NCBI GenBank assembly: GCA_015478945.1 | Contig: JABUQX010113386.1 | Span: 47,501-60,000, forward strand | Direction: 5' to 3' | Origin: Trachelipus rathkii | Lineage: Eukaryota; Arthropoda; Malacostraca; Isopoda; Trachelipodidae | Length of the DNA stretch: 12,500 nt | Part shown: positions 1 to 9,655 of the stretch, one piece after another | Numbering within the stretch: the first letter of the stretch is position 1 | How the letters are laid out: the number at the start of each line of letters is the position of its first letter | The notes under the pieces: model-generated | Seen by the model: the letters and a program-made list of their open reading frames with translations, nothing else | What the model was told of the DNA's origin: nothing | Databases searched by the model: none | Translations under genes and position numbers: made by a program

Positions 1-220
1 GCTACTTACCTACACTTCCTCTACCCAAAGGATATTTCCGAAAAAGCTATTACATAATAATATTGCGTTTACTCAATTTATTTTTAGTATTAAATTTGTC
101 AATTCTTAATTCGGTTTGCGTGGGAATATCATTGGAAGAATTTGATAAGTTGGGGGAGAGTTTTCGTAAAATTTGTCAGTAGGGGATTTTGTAGTTAATT
201 ATTTATTTATAAAAGTAAAG
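1..220. other. AT-rich left edge, no gene seen
   Basis: I see no convincing coding potential, RNA gene or recognised repeat in this stretch. It is AT-rich with short runs of T and A and is followed directly by the first copy of a dispersed repeat. Confidence 0.5.
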
Positions 221-287
221 GATCATGTCTTTCATCTGTGTCCATATCCAAATGCATATCGATTACATTGGATTCGAACACATTTGA
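221..287 (+). repeat. dispersed repeat family D, copy 1
   Basis: This stretch can be aligned with 7859-7923 on the same strand. Shared blocks in the same order are ATCATGTCT, CATATCGAT, CATtGGAT/CATGGAT and CACATTT, with small gaps between them. By eye the identity is moderate, roughly two thirds. The second copy begins directly at the end of a (TA)n tract; this one follows ordinary AT-rich DNA. The family is not recognised and no ORF or terminal repeat is visible. Confidence 0.5.
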
Positions 288-557
288 AAAAGATCAAAAT
301 GAAACTGTAGTGAGTCAAAATAAAACTATGACCAGCATCCCGAAAAGGCCAGGCATGTAACTAGAAAACTATAACATCAACAGGAAAATAAATAACATTT
401 TTGATTTAAGCAAGTAATTTCATCGCAGAAACTTAAAAAAAAAATTATTTTATTCTAATATTTATTAAAATTACTCCTTAAATATTAGTAAAAATATTAC
501 ACCTGAAATAGTGCACGCTCTGCGATTGACCTTGAAACCTGCAGTAGTCTCGAGAGG
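288..557. other. AT-rich spacer, nothing recognised
   Basis: AT-rich DNA with A and T runs. An open frame starts near here and runs to 984, but it passes straight through the GC-rich repeat at 560-773 and has no recognisable protein similarity, so I do not call a gene. Confidence 0.4.
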
Positions 558-559
558 AA

Positions 560-773
560 AAGTTGCCAAGTACCACTTTTTTCCGCTTTGTAGAAAATTA
601 TTATTTTTTTCTTTTTATATCCTTTTTGGGGGGTTCGAGGGCAGAGGGGGGGACGAAGTCCCCGTCGTCCCCCGTCCCTCGGTAGGCAGAAACCCCGACT
701 CTATCTATCGTTCTTGTTTATCCGTGGGTATTCGTTATTTTTTTTTTAAAAAAAAATCACCATTTGGCAACCT
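560..773 (-). mobile_element. MITE-like element with GC-rich core, copy 1
   Basis: A 214-bp unit in reverse orientation relative to the copy at 8316-8539. Its ends are AAGTTGCCAA (560-569) and TTGGCAACCT (764-773), inverted repeats of 10 bp with one mismatch. Read on the minus strand, the two copies align along most of their length: the GTTGCCAA end, a T/A run, a GAATACCCA block, then the GC-rich core (628-700 here) beginning AGTCGGGG and continuing with a GACGACGGGGAC motif, then an A-rich stretch and the closing TTGGCAACTT. The core also contains a 9-bp perfect hairpin (648-656 with 665-673, GGGGGACGA/TCGTCCCCC). There is no coding capacity. It is most likely a non-autonomous DNA transposon relic; the superfamily is unknown because no clear target-site duplication could be seen. 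Confidence 0.6.
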
Positions 774-1337
774 CTGCGTCCTCACTCGGAGTAAGCGGCA
801 TCAAAGTTTACATATATTAAGTTACCGCAAAATTAGCTATCCCATTGATAAAAGTCTTTCCTTGTTTATGCCACTCGCGCGCGCGATTTCTCGGCTATTT
901 GAGACTCTGACCAGAACTTTTTTATACGTTTATAAAATTCCCCGAACTGTAAATTTTGCTTATTTTTTAAATATTTTACATTAATATTTATAATTTTTTT
1001 TAAAGAATTTTAATCTTTTATTTATTTAGAATATATTATAATATAATTTGTCCGAATAATTTTGCTCTCATAGTGAGAAATTGTGCTGCAAACAAGGGGG
1101 GGTATAAACTTTGGTATACCAGTCTGAATAAATAATGACAAAAGTATTTGAATCGCGGGAAACTATTTAATTTTTACTTAAAAAATGTGAAATAGAGTGT
1201 TTGTTCATATAGTTGACTTTTAAAAAATGGCATAGTTTCCTGAGGTTTATTGTGAAAAATGTGTTTCCATCTGGGGGGGGAATCTCTATGGTAGCCTATG
1301 CATTACGCGTATATTAGGCCCTTCTCATTTTGCTTGT
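774..1337. other. AT-rich DNA, no gene seen
   Basis: No supportable gene. There are two G runs (near 1097 and 1274) and a small inverted repeat GGTATA/TATACC around AACTTTGG near 1100-1119. The AAACTTTG motif inside it recurs in the palindromes at 1338-1401. Confidence 0.4.
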
Positions 1338-1401
1338 AAGTTTGCCCTAGGCCCTAGGGTAAACTTTGTTGCTTTACCCAAGTTTATCCTATGATAAACT
1401 T
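1338..1401. repeat. two adjacent small palindromes
   Basis: The first is AAGTTTGCCCTAG, a GCC loop and CTAGGGTAAACTT (1338-1366): 13 pairs, one of them G-T. The second is AAGTTTATC, a CTAT loop and GATAAACTT (1380-1401): a perfect 9-bp stem. Both have AAGTTT/AAACTT outer arms and both are followed by TTG.TTGC or TTGCTTGC, so the pair may be a diverged tandem duplication of one hairpin unit. Function unknown. Confidence 0.5.
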
Positions 1402-1485
1402 TGCTTGCATTACTTTTGATGGGTGAGTTTCCATATTATAGGCATTTAATTATAAACATCATAAGATTTTCATAATTAGGTGAAC

Positions 1486-1613
1486 ATAAAACGTAACTGG
1501 TCTATATATTTTTTGAATCATGGCCGTCACCCCTAAAATTAACTGTTAGGATCATATACTAGAAATATAAAAAAAAAAAAATAAAAAATAAAAAAAAGAG
1601 AAAAAATAAATAA

Positions 1614-1618
<5 letters not shown>
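1486..1618 (+). mobile_element. short A-tailed retroposon-like repeat, copy 1
   Basis: A body of about 85 bp begins ATAAAACGTAACTGG and contains GAATCATGGCCGTCACC, CTGTTAGGATCATATACTAG and AAATATA. An A-rich tail follows (about 1569-1618), then a (TA)n tract. The reverse complement of 6524-6637 shows the same body in the same order, also with an A-rich 3' tail. Both copies start at about the same point (AAAACGTAACTG), which argues for a real 5' end rather than random 5' truncation. I see no clear pol III A or B box. It may be a SINE, a short LINE 3' end or a processed small RNA; no target-site duplication is visible for this copy. Confidence 0.6.
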
Positions 1619-1698
<80 letters not shown>

Positions 1699-1761
1699 CT
1701 ACTATACTATATATATATATATATATATACTATATATATATCTTATATATATATATATATT
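1619..1761. repeat. (TA)n microsatellite, composite
   Basis: A pure (TA)n run to 1697 is followed by shorter TA runs broken by ACTACTATACT, CTA and CTTA interruptions up to 1761. The left edge meets an A-rich retroposon tail. The right edge meets the 3' end of a minus-strand LINE, so part of this tract may be that LINE's 3' tail. Confidence 0.95.
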
Positions 1762-2960
1762 TACAGTTGTCACAACCACTCACGGGCAAATCCCTATTCA
1801 AGGAGGTGTTGAACACCTCAAAAAATTCATCTAACGCAAATTACGCAGATGAGCTTAGACGCAGGCTTGCTAACGTGAGGAGATTAAATTGAGTGGGAAA
1901 CACAGAAGATGGAAAAGAAAGGAGAATTCCACAGAACAGAGGTGGCAAGAAAGAAGGAAGAACCGCAGCGAACTAGTCTGGGGTTGCTAATATCAACACA
2001 AAACTCATGTGCCAAACGCACAGCACCCCTTGTGTGCTACGAGGGCGTCGTAAAAAAGGTGGTGGTACGCTAGTGGAAAGTTCCCTCGAGCGCGCACTAT
2101 AGAGGAAGACAAACAGCATCGCGCAAAAAACCAGGGGTCCGACAAGTTTAGAAAGTGCAGGACAGTTTATAAACCTTTTGGCCTTTGACTCGACCCTATC
2201 CAAAGCTGGGTGAAACCAGCCCCCCCAAAGATGAGCAGTACTCCATACAAGGGCGGATGAGACCCTTGTATAGCTGAGAAGAGGAAAAAGTCTCGCAGCC
2301 TAAACTGAACTCCTAGTTTCTTTCAGGCTGCCCTAGCAACCGTCCATTGTGATGTGAGGTTCCAAGACATTTTTGTTTATGTTAAGGCCAAGGATGTTTA
2401 TATTGTCATCAGGAGAGACGGAGAACCGTCGAAAAAAGATAGGAAAGTTAGAAGATGTTTTGAAGTTTGTAAAATTTGGGTTTTTAAAGAATTAAATTTC
2501 ACAAGGTTGAGACGACCCCACTCCGGAAATTCTATCCAGATCAGCGAGAAGAATAGAATCGGAAAGATTAAGGCATATGAGTGGATAGAGTTAGATGCAC
2601 AGGTGAGAAGATCATTAATGAAAAGAAGAAATAAAGTATGAGATAAGGCAGAACTCTGAAGAACACCACTATTGACAGAAAAAGAAGAATTATGTTCCAT
2701 CAACAACAGCCGATATTAGGGAGCGATTTGAAGAAAGCTAGACATAAGTAAGCAAGAGAAGGAGGACCCAAAGGAGGGGGAGCTTGGAGAGCAATGACGC
2801 GTGCCATACCTTGTCAAATGCTTTGTATATGTCAGGCGCCACCAGTCTCCCCGTAGTTACTAAGGGCGGAAAGCGCGGAATCTGTTAATGGAAAGTATAT
2901 GTAGTAGACCTCGAGCGCCCGAAAACCAATACTGGCGATCGGAAGCGAAAGAGATGACAA
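1762..2960 (-). pseudogene. non-LTR retrotransposon ORF2 (RT to C-terminus), broken
   Basis: Read on the minus strand, this is a decayed LINE reverse transcriptase. In order: DRQYWF (2940-2923), matching the DRQYGFR motif; DIYKAFDKVWH (2833-2801), the motif A block with its first Asp kept; NSGVLQSSALSHTLF followed by FINDLL (about 2673-2600), matching the GVPQGSxLSPxLF motif B block; then HSYA, after which the catalytic YADD is replaced by ALIF. EWGRLNLVKFNSLKTQ, ILGLNI, an LWGG block (about 2272-2222), RVESKA, PPP..RRPRST and a LWNS block (1943-1923) follow in the order seen in the C-terminal half of these ORF2 proteins. Several frame changes and stops separate the blocks. The loss around YADD and the short distance to EWGR suggest an internal deletion. 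It is dead as an enzyme. Clade is not certain; these motifs occur in jockey-like and related LINEs of arthropods. The 3' end runs through CAACTGTAAATATA into (TA)n. Confidence 0.88.
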
Positions 2961-2963
2961 CAC

Positions 2964-3000
2964 TATATATATATATATATTATATATATATATATACTGC

Positions 3001-3073
<73 letters not shown>

Positions 3074-3083
3074 TCTATATATA
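2964..3083. repeat. (TA)n microsatellite, interrupted
   Basis: TA runs at 2964-2996 and about 3006-3072, separated by CTGCCTATA and closed by a CTC interruption. The left side borders the truncated 5' edge of the LINE fragment; the right side borders a foldback repeat. Confidence 0.95.
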
Positions 3084-3326
3084 GGTAAGTTTTCGGTTTA
3101 TGACCCAATAAGCTAAGGGTTATGATAACGTTTACTAAGTATACATGAAGTAAATTTAAAGTGTCTACTAACAAATCTTATCATAACAAACCGAAACCAT
3201 TAGATATGGCAACGCTTTTTTCGTCAGTATGGTAGGAAAAAATATTTAAAAAAAAATAATAATACTGAAAAAAAATCTATTTTTGGTCATACTATGAGTA
3301 GCTCAACAATTACTACAGCTCCATTT
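3084..3326. mobile_element. foldback repeat family E, copy 1
   Basis: Nested inverted repeats: TTTCGGTTT (3091-3099) with AAACCGAAA (3188-3196), and inside them GTTATGATAA (3119-3128) with TTATCATAAC (3178-3187), the latter extending imperfectly inward. The stretch AAACCGAAACC.TTAGATATGGCAACG and its continuation (3188-3226) matches 11084-11122 over 39 bases with one difference. Weaker similarity continues through a CATACTA.GAGT.GCTC.ACAATTA block to about 3326. No ORF is visible. It is consistent with a palindromic, non-autonomous transposon sitting at the edge of a TA tract. Confidence 0.65.
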
Positions 3327-3995
3327 CTGTTTCTCTAAAGACTCCTTAACTGATTCATTCCAGACTCCTCCATAGGTCTACTCATACCATGCGAAGGTAT
3401 AGGGAAATAGGTACTACTGGATTACGCGTTCTTGTTTTCTTTAAAGCTCACAGTATATGAGACGGAATAATAGGAACTGGGGTGGGGAGTTCATAGGGGA
3501 AAATGAGGTTCTAAGTAAAGTGGAGGTATCAGCCCACGGGACTCCCCCTGTAAGCCGCAAATCCCAAGCAACGTTAAATCATTGTTAATATTCTTAGGGG
3601 TATTGTTTAATATTTTTAAACTTCAATTAAACTTTTTTGACAGCTAATATGCAAAATTCGCAACTAAAATTAAAAAATGCACATCTATCTAAATTAGCAC
3701 CTGGCAACTCTTATATTTATATGTGGAAACATAACAATTATTTACCAATATAACTAATATTTGAATCAGGAGACTGAAAGAAGAAACTTGAAAGTTATAA
3801 TGTTCCGAAAAACATTATTCACATAATGAAGTAAGAGTAAGACATAGAGGAACAAATGTAGTACTGCGTCACTTCTGCATGTTTTTGACAAGCTATTCCC
3901 CCCCCCCTTGAGACCTCCACTTGAAAATAACATGCATGCTCTTGAGGGGGATTAGCCCAAATGGTCGACTACAGCCCACCGCAGGCGTTAGAATA
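3327..3995. other. unannotated spacer
   Basis: No gene or known repeat recognised. Composition is mixed, with a G-rich patch near 3478-3500, a C run near 3898-3908 and a CTGGCAACTC motif near 3701 that resembles the GGCAAC ends seen elsewhere in the window, but without a partner. Confidence 0.4.
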
Positions 3996-4052
3996 GGTTA
4001 GGTTAGATTAAGTTAGGTTAGGTCAAGTTAGGTTAGGTTAGGTTAGGTTGGA
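3996..4052 (+). repeat. interstitial TTAGG telomere-type repeat
   Basis: Eleven pentamer units plus a partial one, in register: GGTTA in most, with GATTA, AGTTA, GGTCA and GGTTG variants. TTAGG is the telomere repeat of most arthropods. The degeneration and the presence of unrelated DNA on both sides indicate an interstitial copy rather than a chromosome end. Confidence 0.85.
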
Positions 4053-4055
4053 TTC

Positions 4056-4350
4056 GTTATAGAAACTCTACATAACCAGATTTTTTTTTCAAATTTCGAC
4101 CCATTTTCCTGTCTACCACTTGGGTATAGGTCCCTCTTGAATCATCTTTACAAAATTGACACTGCTATCAATACCCTTGTGTGGAAGTCATATGTCAAAT
4201 TTTACACCGTCTAGCTGAGATCAGGAGTTTAATATTCGAAAAACTACTAATAATAAGTATAATGAAACGAAGGAACATAATACTGTGTGGGTCGTACGCT
4301 TCTTGTATATGTAATTTATGAATGAAAAACATCTTAATTAGATAGAATAG
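4056..4350. other. spacer, no gene seen
   Basis: Mixed sequence with a T run at 4081-4089. A 66-residue minus-strand open frame overlaps here but shows no recognisable domain and runs into the hAT-like end, so it is not called. Confidence 0.4.
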
Positions 4351-4352
4351 AC

Positions 4353-4386
4353 CAGCGGTCACCAAACTTTTTTGATCGCGTACCCC
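4353..4386 (+). mobile_element. hAT-like transposon end (solo)
   Basis: The sequence reads CAGCGGTCACCAAACTTTTT, then a short GC-containing segment and TACCCC. This is the familiar form of many animal hAT termini (CAG.GGT..CCAAACTTTTT...GTACCCC). No matching inverted end was found elsewhere in the window, and no transposase coding is visible on either side. The call is an isolated or truncated end, based on the terminal motif alone. Confidence 0.55.
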
Positions 4387-5268
4387 TAAGGACAATATAT
4401 TAGAAAAAATTAATTGAAATGATATCTAGATTAGCTTAATAGATTAGAACAAGCTGTCTTGAAAGAATTGGTGACATGCGGAGGAGACAAGTACTTACGC
4501 TAACGATTCATGAGAAAAACGAAATTTAAAAAGTAAGGATAAGATTATAACTCATAAATAATGGAGATAGGAAAGAAAATTTCGGCTACTCCAATTACAT
4601 ATGACTTGTCAGTTTTAAGATGTGAAACTATGACACCTAATGTATATATTTCCGGCTTGAATGTCGGAATCAATATTAAGATCCAGTGAAAGCTTATACG
4701 CTTTTTCCAGTGTCAATTATTTGACGCCGAGTTCCTTCCTTGGTTTAAACTTCGGCCCAATTCCTTTTACATTCCAGGAACCCATTATGACTCCATTAAA
4801 GCACTTTCTTATATTTCAGCTCTCTCACAAAACTATGTTTCACCAACTCCGATTTCTTTATGAAAAAATAAACTCCTGCTCCTCTTCTCCACCGGCTTTG
4901 GCTCACCCATAACCTTCAACAAGAACCAAAAATACGTCTGCTACATTTACACCGACTAAGAAAGCACTAGAAGATCTTTTGATACAGAAGCTCTGGCATA
5001 ATCCTAAAACCTTCAATTCCACGAGCTTTACACTCCTTGCCAGTAACATTTATAAATAGCACTTTATGTCAGTCCAATCAAAGGCTAAATTTGGCAACTG
5101 CTATGAAACTAAAATCCTTTGGTAGTGAGTGACGTAAAGGAAACAACTCATTTTTCAGGAAGAAAATATTTCGATGCAACACTCGCTGCCCAAAAAAAGA
5201 TGCAAGAAAAATACATATAAATTTAATCTGTTTAGGAATAAGTTGGCAAAGTTAGGCTTTAGTTCACA
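4387..5268. other. unannotated spacer, possible old coding remnant
   Basis: From about 4650 to 5150 the composition is less AT-rich than the surroundings and contains open stretches on both strands (plus strand 4661-4912; minus-strand pieces reading GSWNVKGIG and RGIEGFRIMPELLYQK). I do not recognise any of these with confidence. GSWNVKG is faintly like the start of LINE endonuclease domains, but the following residues do not support it. A single-copy decayed element or nothing at all are both possible. Confidence 0.3.
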
Positions 5269-5334
5269 ATATATATATATATATATATATATTATTATTA
5301 CATGCATATAAAAAGATATAAATAGATACTTAGA

Positions 5335-5389
<55 letters not shown>
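5269..5389. repeat. two (TA)n tracts
   Basis: TA runs at 5269-5291 and about 5338-5389, separated by 46 bp of AT-rich DNA containing ATTATTATTACATGCATA. Confidence 0.95.
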
Positions 5390-5390
<1 letters not shown>

Positions 5391-5427
5391 AAATATTTTA
5401 TAATTATAATATATTATCCTTATTATG

Positions 5428-5431
5428 ACAA

Positions 5432-5525
<94 letters not shown>
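5428..5525. repeat. (GAAA)n microsatellite
   Basis: About 24 units of GAAA with one GAGAAA-type interruption near 5474. It runs directly into the compound TTA-based microsatellite. Confidence 0.95.
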
Positions 5526-5552
5526 GTAAGTTATTGTTGTTGTTAAAGTTAG

Positions 5553-5681
5553 TTATCATTATCATTATCATTATCATTATCGTTATCGTTATCGTTATCG
5601 TTATCGTTAATGTTAATGTTAATGTTAATGTTAATGTTATTAGTTATTATTATTAGTTATTATTATTAGTTATTATTATTA

Positions 5682-5747
<66 letters not shown>

Positions 5748-5748
5748 T
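5553..5748. repeat. compound stepwise microsatellite
   Basis: An ordered series of related units: TTATCA x4 (5553-5576), TTATCG x5 (5577-5606), TTAATG x5 (5607-5636), TTATTAG, a 13-bp TTATTATTATTAG unit x3 (5644-5682), then (TTA)n to about 5748. Each hexamer block differs from the next by one or two substitutions and then spreads, so the order of blocks reads like a record of mutation followed by local expansion. Confidence 0.95.
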
Positions 5749-6489
<741 letters not shown>

Positions 6490-6508
6490 ACCTGTTATTT
6501 TTAAGACT

Positions 6509-6651
6509 CCGTCAGTTTGATTACTTTTTTTTTTGTTTTTTTAATATATTTCTAGTATATGATCCTAACAGTCAATTTATGGTGACGGACATGATTCAGT
6601 AAAAAAATATATAGGACTCAGTTACGTTTTTATTAACCCGTCAGTTTAATT
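6509..6651 (-). mobile_element. A-tailed retroposon copy 2 with target-site duplication
   Basis: The insert (6524-6637) is the reverse complement of the repeat at 1486-1618: AACGTAACTGAGTCC, then GAATCATGTCCGTCACC, then CTGTTAGGATCATATACTAG, then an A-rich tail (a T-rich run at 6524-6541 on the plus strand). It is flanked by direct repeats CCGTCAGTTTGATT (6509-6522) and CCGTCAGTTTAATT (6638-6651), 14 bp with one difference. The A-rich tail abuts one copy of the duplication. This is the classic signature of target-primed reverse transcription. The element is too short to code for anything, so it depends on another element's machinery. Confidence 0.72.
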
Positions 6652-6695
6652 TTAATCCAGCGGAATAATCTTGGCGGTAAACCAAAGATAGCAGG

Positions 6696-6860
6696 AGTCG
6701 GGTCTCTCGTTCCTGGGGAACGACAGGGTAGGATTACCCCTCCGGGAGGTCTCCGGAACCCCTGCTTCCAGATGAGGTTCGTGTGGGGTTCCTCCGCCCC
6801 TCTACGGGGTATGGAAAACGTCCCCCTTCTGTCCCCCGCTCCGTCGGCTCGAGCCCCTAA
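6696..6860 (+). repeat. GC-rich core, long variant (copy 2)
   Basis: Starts AGTCGGGTCTCT and ends TCCGTCGGCTCGAGCCCCT, as in the copies at 8387-8459 and 9742-9799 (and 628-700 inverted). About 90 bp of extra GC-rich sequence lies inside, containing several short inverted GGGG/CCCC and TCCGG-type stretches. It is a strong GC peak in an AT-rich window. The GTTGCCAA ends found around copies 1 and 3 are not present here; instead a T-rich run and family C repeats follow. Confidence 0.65.
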
Positions 6861-6910
6861 TTTTTTTATTTTATTTTATTTTTTATTTTTTTTTTAATTT
6901 TTACATTTTG

Positions 6911-7107
6911 TAATAAACTTTACACGCTGATTCCAAATATATAATTATTTTTACTGAAGTGTCGTAATTTTCGAGATATTTTCATTTATGAAAAAATAAA
7001 TTTTTTTTTTAATTTTTTAGAGCTTACATTTTTAATAAGCTTTATACACTGATTTCAAATATGCAATTGGTTTTTTTTCTGTAAGTGTCGTACTTTCGAG
7101 ATATTTT
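6911..7107 (+). repeat. family C repeat, two tandem copies
   Basis: Two copies (6911-6981 and 7033-7107, period about 122 bp) of a unit reading TAATAA[A/G]CTTTA, ACGCTGATTCCAAATAT, then a T-rich stretch, GTGTCGTA and TTCGAGATATTTT. Further copies lie at 9879-9950 and 9965-10036 (plus), at 9567-9606 and 9631-9680 (minus), and a fragment GCTGATTTAAATATGCATAT at 8167-8186. The family is not recognised and has no ORF. Confidence 0.75.
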
Positions 7108-7284
7108 ATTTTAAAATTTTATTGATATAATGTGATTTTTAAATAATTATTTAGTGTAACATTTCCCCTGAACTTTTAACCCATGTCCATCACCACTGAA
7201 CTACTATTGCATCACATACCAGCAATATGTTAAAACAAAAAAATCCCAGTGGGAACTGACTGAGACTATAAAAGGAAAAGCTCT

Positions 7285-7291
<7 letters not shown>
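7108..7291. other. spacer, nothing recognised
   Basis: AT-rich to mixed DNA between the family C pair and a TA tract. No gene or RNA seen. Confidence 0.4.

Positions 7292-7328
<37 letters not shown>
7292..7328. repeat. (TA)n microsatellite
   Basis: Eighteen TA units, the shortest pure tract of the larger set. Confidence 0.95.
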
Positions 7329-7923
<595 letters not shown>

Positions 7924-8094
7924 TTTTATAAGAATTTTGCCTTATTGTTATTTCCTTACTATAACGTATTACTACTCGTATTAATTAATATTAACAAGTT
8001 CTCGTATGAAATAAAAGTAAAAAAAGTTGAAAAGAACAATTTATAATAATAATAGAGCTACACAGACACAAAAAAATAAAATAAAATATTATAA

Positions 8095-8100
<6 letters not shown>

Positions 8101-8168
<68 letters not shown>

Positions 8169-8187
8169 TGATTTAAATATGCATATA
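8101..8187. repeat. (TA)n tract plus family C fragment
   Basis: A pure TA run to 8166 is followed at once by GCTGATTTAAATATGCATAT, which matches the middle of family C (GCTGATTTCAAATATGCAAT in the copy at 7033-7107). The family C unit is thus truncated exactly at the TA tract. Confidence 0.8.
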
Positions 8188-8315
8188 TGGAGTATTTCCC
8201 ATGATGATGATATATATATAGGAACTTTCGCTTTAAAAGGATGTTAACCGATATATATCGAACGAGCGATGTAATCGATTTTTTTCGATTATTTCCAAGG
8301 CAATATAGAGCGACA

Positions 8316-8539
8316 AGGCTGCCAATAAGTTTTTTTGATTTTTTTAAAGCAAAGGAATACCCAAGATTAAATCGCCAACAGAAGAAAGTCAGGGTCTCTT
8401 CGGTTCAGTGGACGACGGGACTTCTCCCCCCTCTGTCCCACCGTCGGCTCGAGCCCCTTAATAAAATAAATAAAAAAAAATGAAAACAAAATTAACATAT
8501 AAAAATTAACATGATATAAAAAGCAACATGTGGCAACTT
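8316..8539 (+). mobile_element. MITE-like element with GC-rich core, copy 3
   Basis: A 224-bp unit with ends AGGCTGCCAA (8316-8325) and GTGGCAACTT (8530-8539), imperfect inverted repeats. It aligns with the minus strand of 560-773: the GCCAA end, a T-rich run, a GGAATACCCA block, the core AGTCAGGGTCTCT...GGACGACGGGAC...CCGTCGGCTCGAGCCCC (8387-8459), an A-rich spacer and the closing TGGCAACTTTT. The core ends in the perfect 10-bp palindrome GGCTCGAGCC. There is no coding capacity. An open frame that crosses it (8241-8483) is not conserved in copy 1 and is not called. Confidence 0.6.
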
Positions 8540-8653
8540 TTTCTCTTCTCCTATTGGAGTTTAACTTAACACGTCACAGTGTATGGTTAGACGATTAGGG
8601 TTCAGCGATATTTCGATATGTAACATTTTTTATGTAACATCCTTTAAAGTAAG

Positions 8654-8659
<6 letters not shown>

Positions 8660-8690
<31 letters not shown>

Positions 8691-8726
8691 GTGAGAGATA
8701 TATATATATATGGCAGGAGAGACATG

Positions 8727-8761
<35 letters not shown>
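8660..8761. repeat. cluster of three (TA)n runs with GA-rich gaps
   Basis: TA runs at 8660-8685, 8698-8711 and 8730-8761 are separated by GTGAGTGAGAGA and GGCAGGAGAGACATGGAGA. The interruptions are purine-rich and similar in kind, unlike those in the other tracts. Confidence 0.9.
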
Positions 8762-8762
<1 letters not shown>

Positions 8763-9232
8763 GATCCGACTGTCGTCGAAGATGGAAGTGTTAAAAAATG
8801 GAAGGGAAGAAAATAAAGAGAAGAAACTGAGAACACCAGAGAAGAGGCCTGAAGATTGAAAGATGGAAGAGCTTCAGCTGAAGCTTGTGTAGTCTCAAGA
8901 TCAGAAAATGAGAATGTTTTTGACAGTGGTCCTGACCAGATTATTTTTGAAATAAAAAATTTAACAAATCAACGAATATAAAACTTTAGCGAAATAAACA
9001 ACATTTTACATTTCTCGATAAAATTTTAGTGGAGGAGCTGCAAAATTCTCTAACTCGTCTTTTGGTGGCTTAACTTCTGCTTTGTCAATTAAAGTTCATC
9101 ATGTAATTCTGGCTAGTGAAGTTTGGATAAAGCTACATACAAGATCATATGAAGAATGGATATTCGGCGCAGTCGGCTTGTATGAAGATTTTCTTCGCAT
9201 AGTTCAAGAAGGAATGGATCAACACCAAATAA
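8762..9232 (+). other. open stretch of unknown origin
   Basis: Less AT-biased than its surroundings. One plus-strand frame is open from about 9021 to 9270 and reads ...FSNSSFGGLTSALSIKVHHV... then EEWIFGAVGLYEDFLRIVQEG, ending inside the SINE head. It has no ATG near its start and no domain I recognise. It could be an exon remnant, part of an unidentified transposon, or chance. No splice sites were established. Confidence 0.2.
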
Positions 9233-9547
<315 letters not shown>

Positions 9548-9566
9548 AAAAATTTTGTTAGAAAAA

Positions 9567-9606
9567 ATTAATACATATTTGGAATCTAGAGTATAAAGCT
9601 TGTTTA
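9567..9606 (-). repeat. family C repeat, inverted partial copy
   Basis: Reverse complement reads AACAAGCTTTATACTCTAGATTCCAAATATGTATTAATT, matching the AAGCTTTATACGCTGATTCCAAATATGTAATT core of family C with a few changes. Confidence 0.65.
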
Positions 9607-9655
9607 CTAGAATGTGGCCCGAGAGTAATGACATCACAGAAAATAATATATATTT

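Noticed and set aside
511..984. 157-codon plus-strand open frame
   Set aside because: It passes through the GC-rich MITE-like element, whose other copies do not keep the frame, and has no recognisable domain.
1619..1761. TATA-box promoter signals in the TA tracts
   Set aside because: TA runs of this length are microsatellites and carry no positional information about transcription.
4661..5150. LINE endonuclease start on the minus strand (GSWNVKG)
   Set aside because: Only a few residues match and the following sequence does not continue the domain.
6696..6860. CpG-island promoter
   Set aside because: The GC-rich stretch is a dispersed repeat with three other copies, and no gene starts beside it.
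8241..8483. 80-codon plus-strand open frame
   Set aside because: It spans a MITE-like repeat; the other copy of the element does not preserve it.
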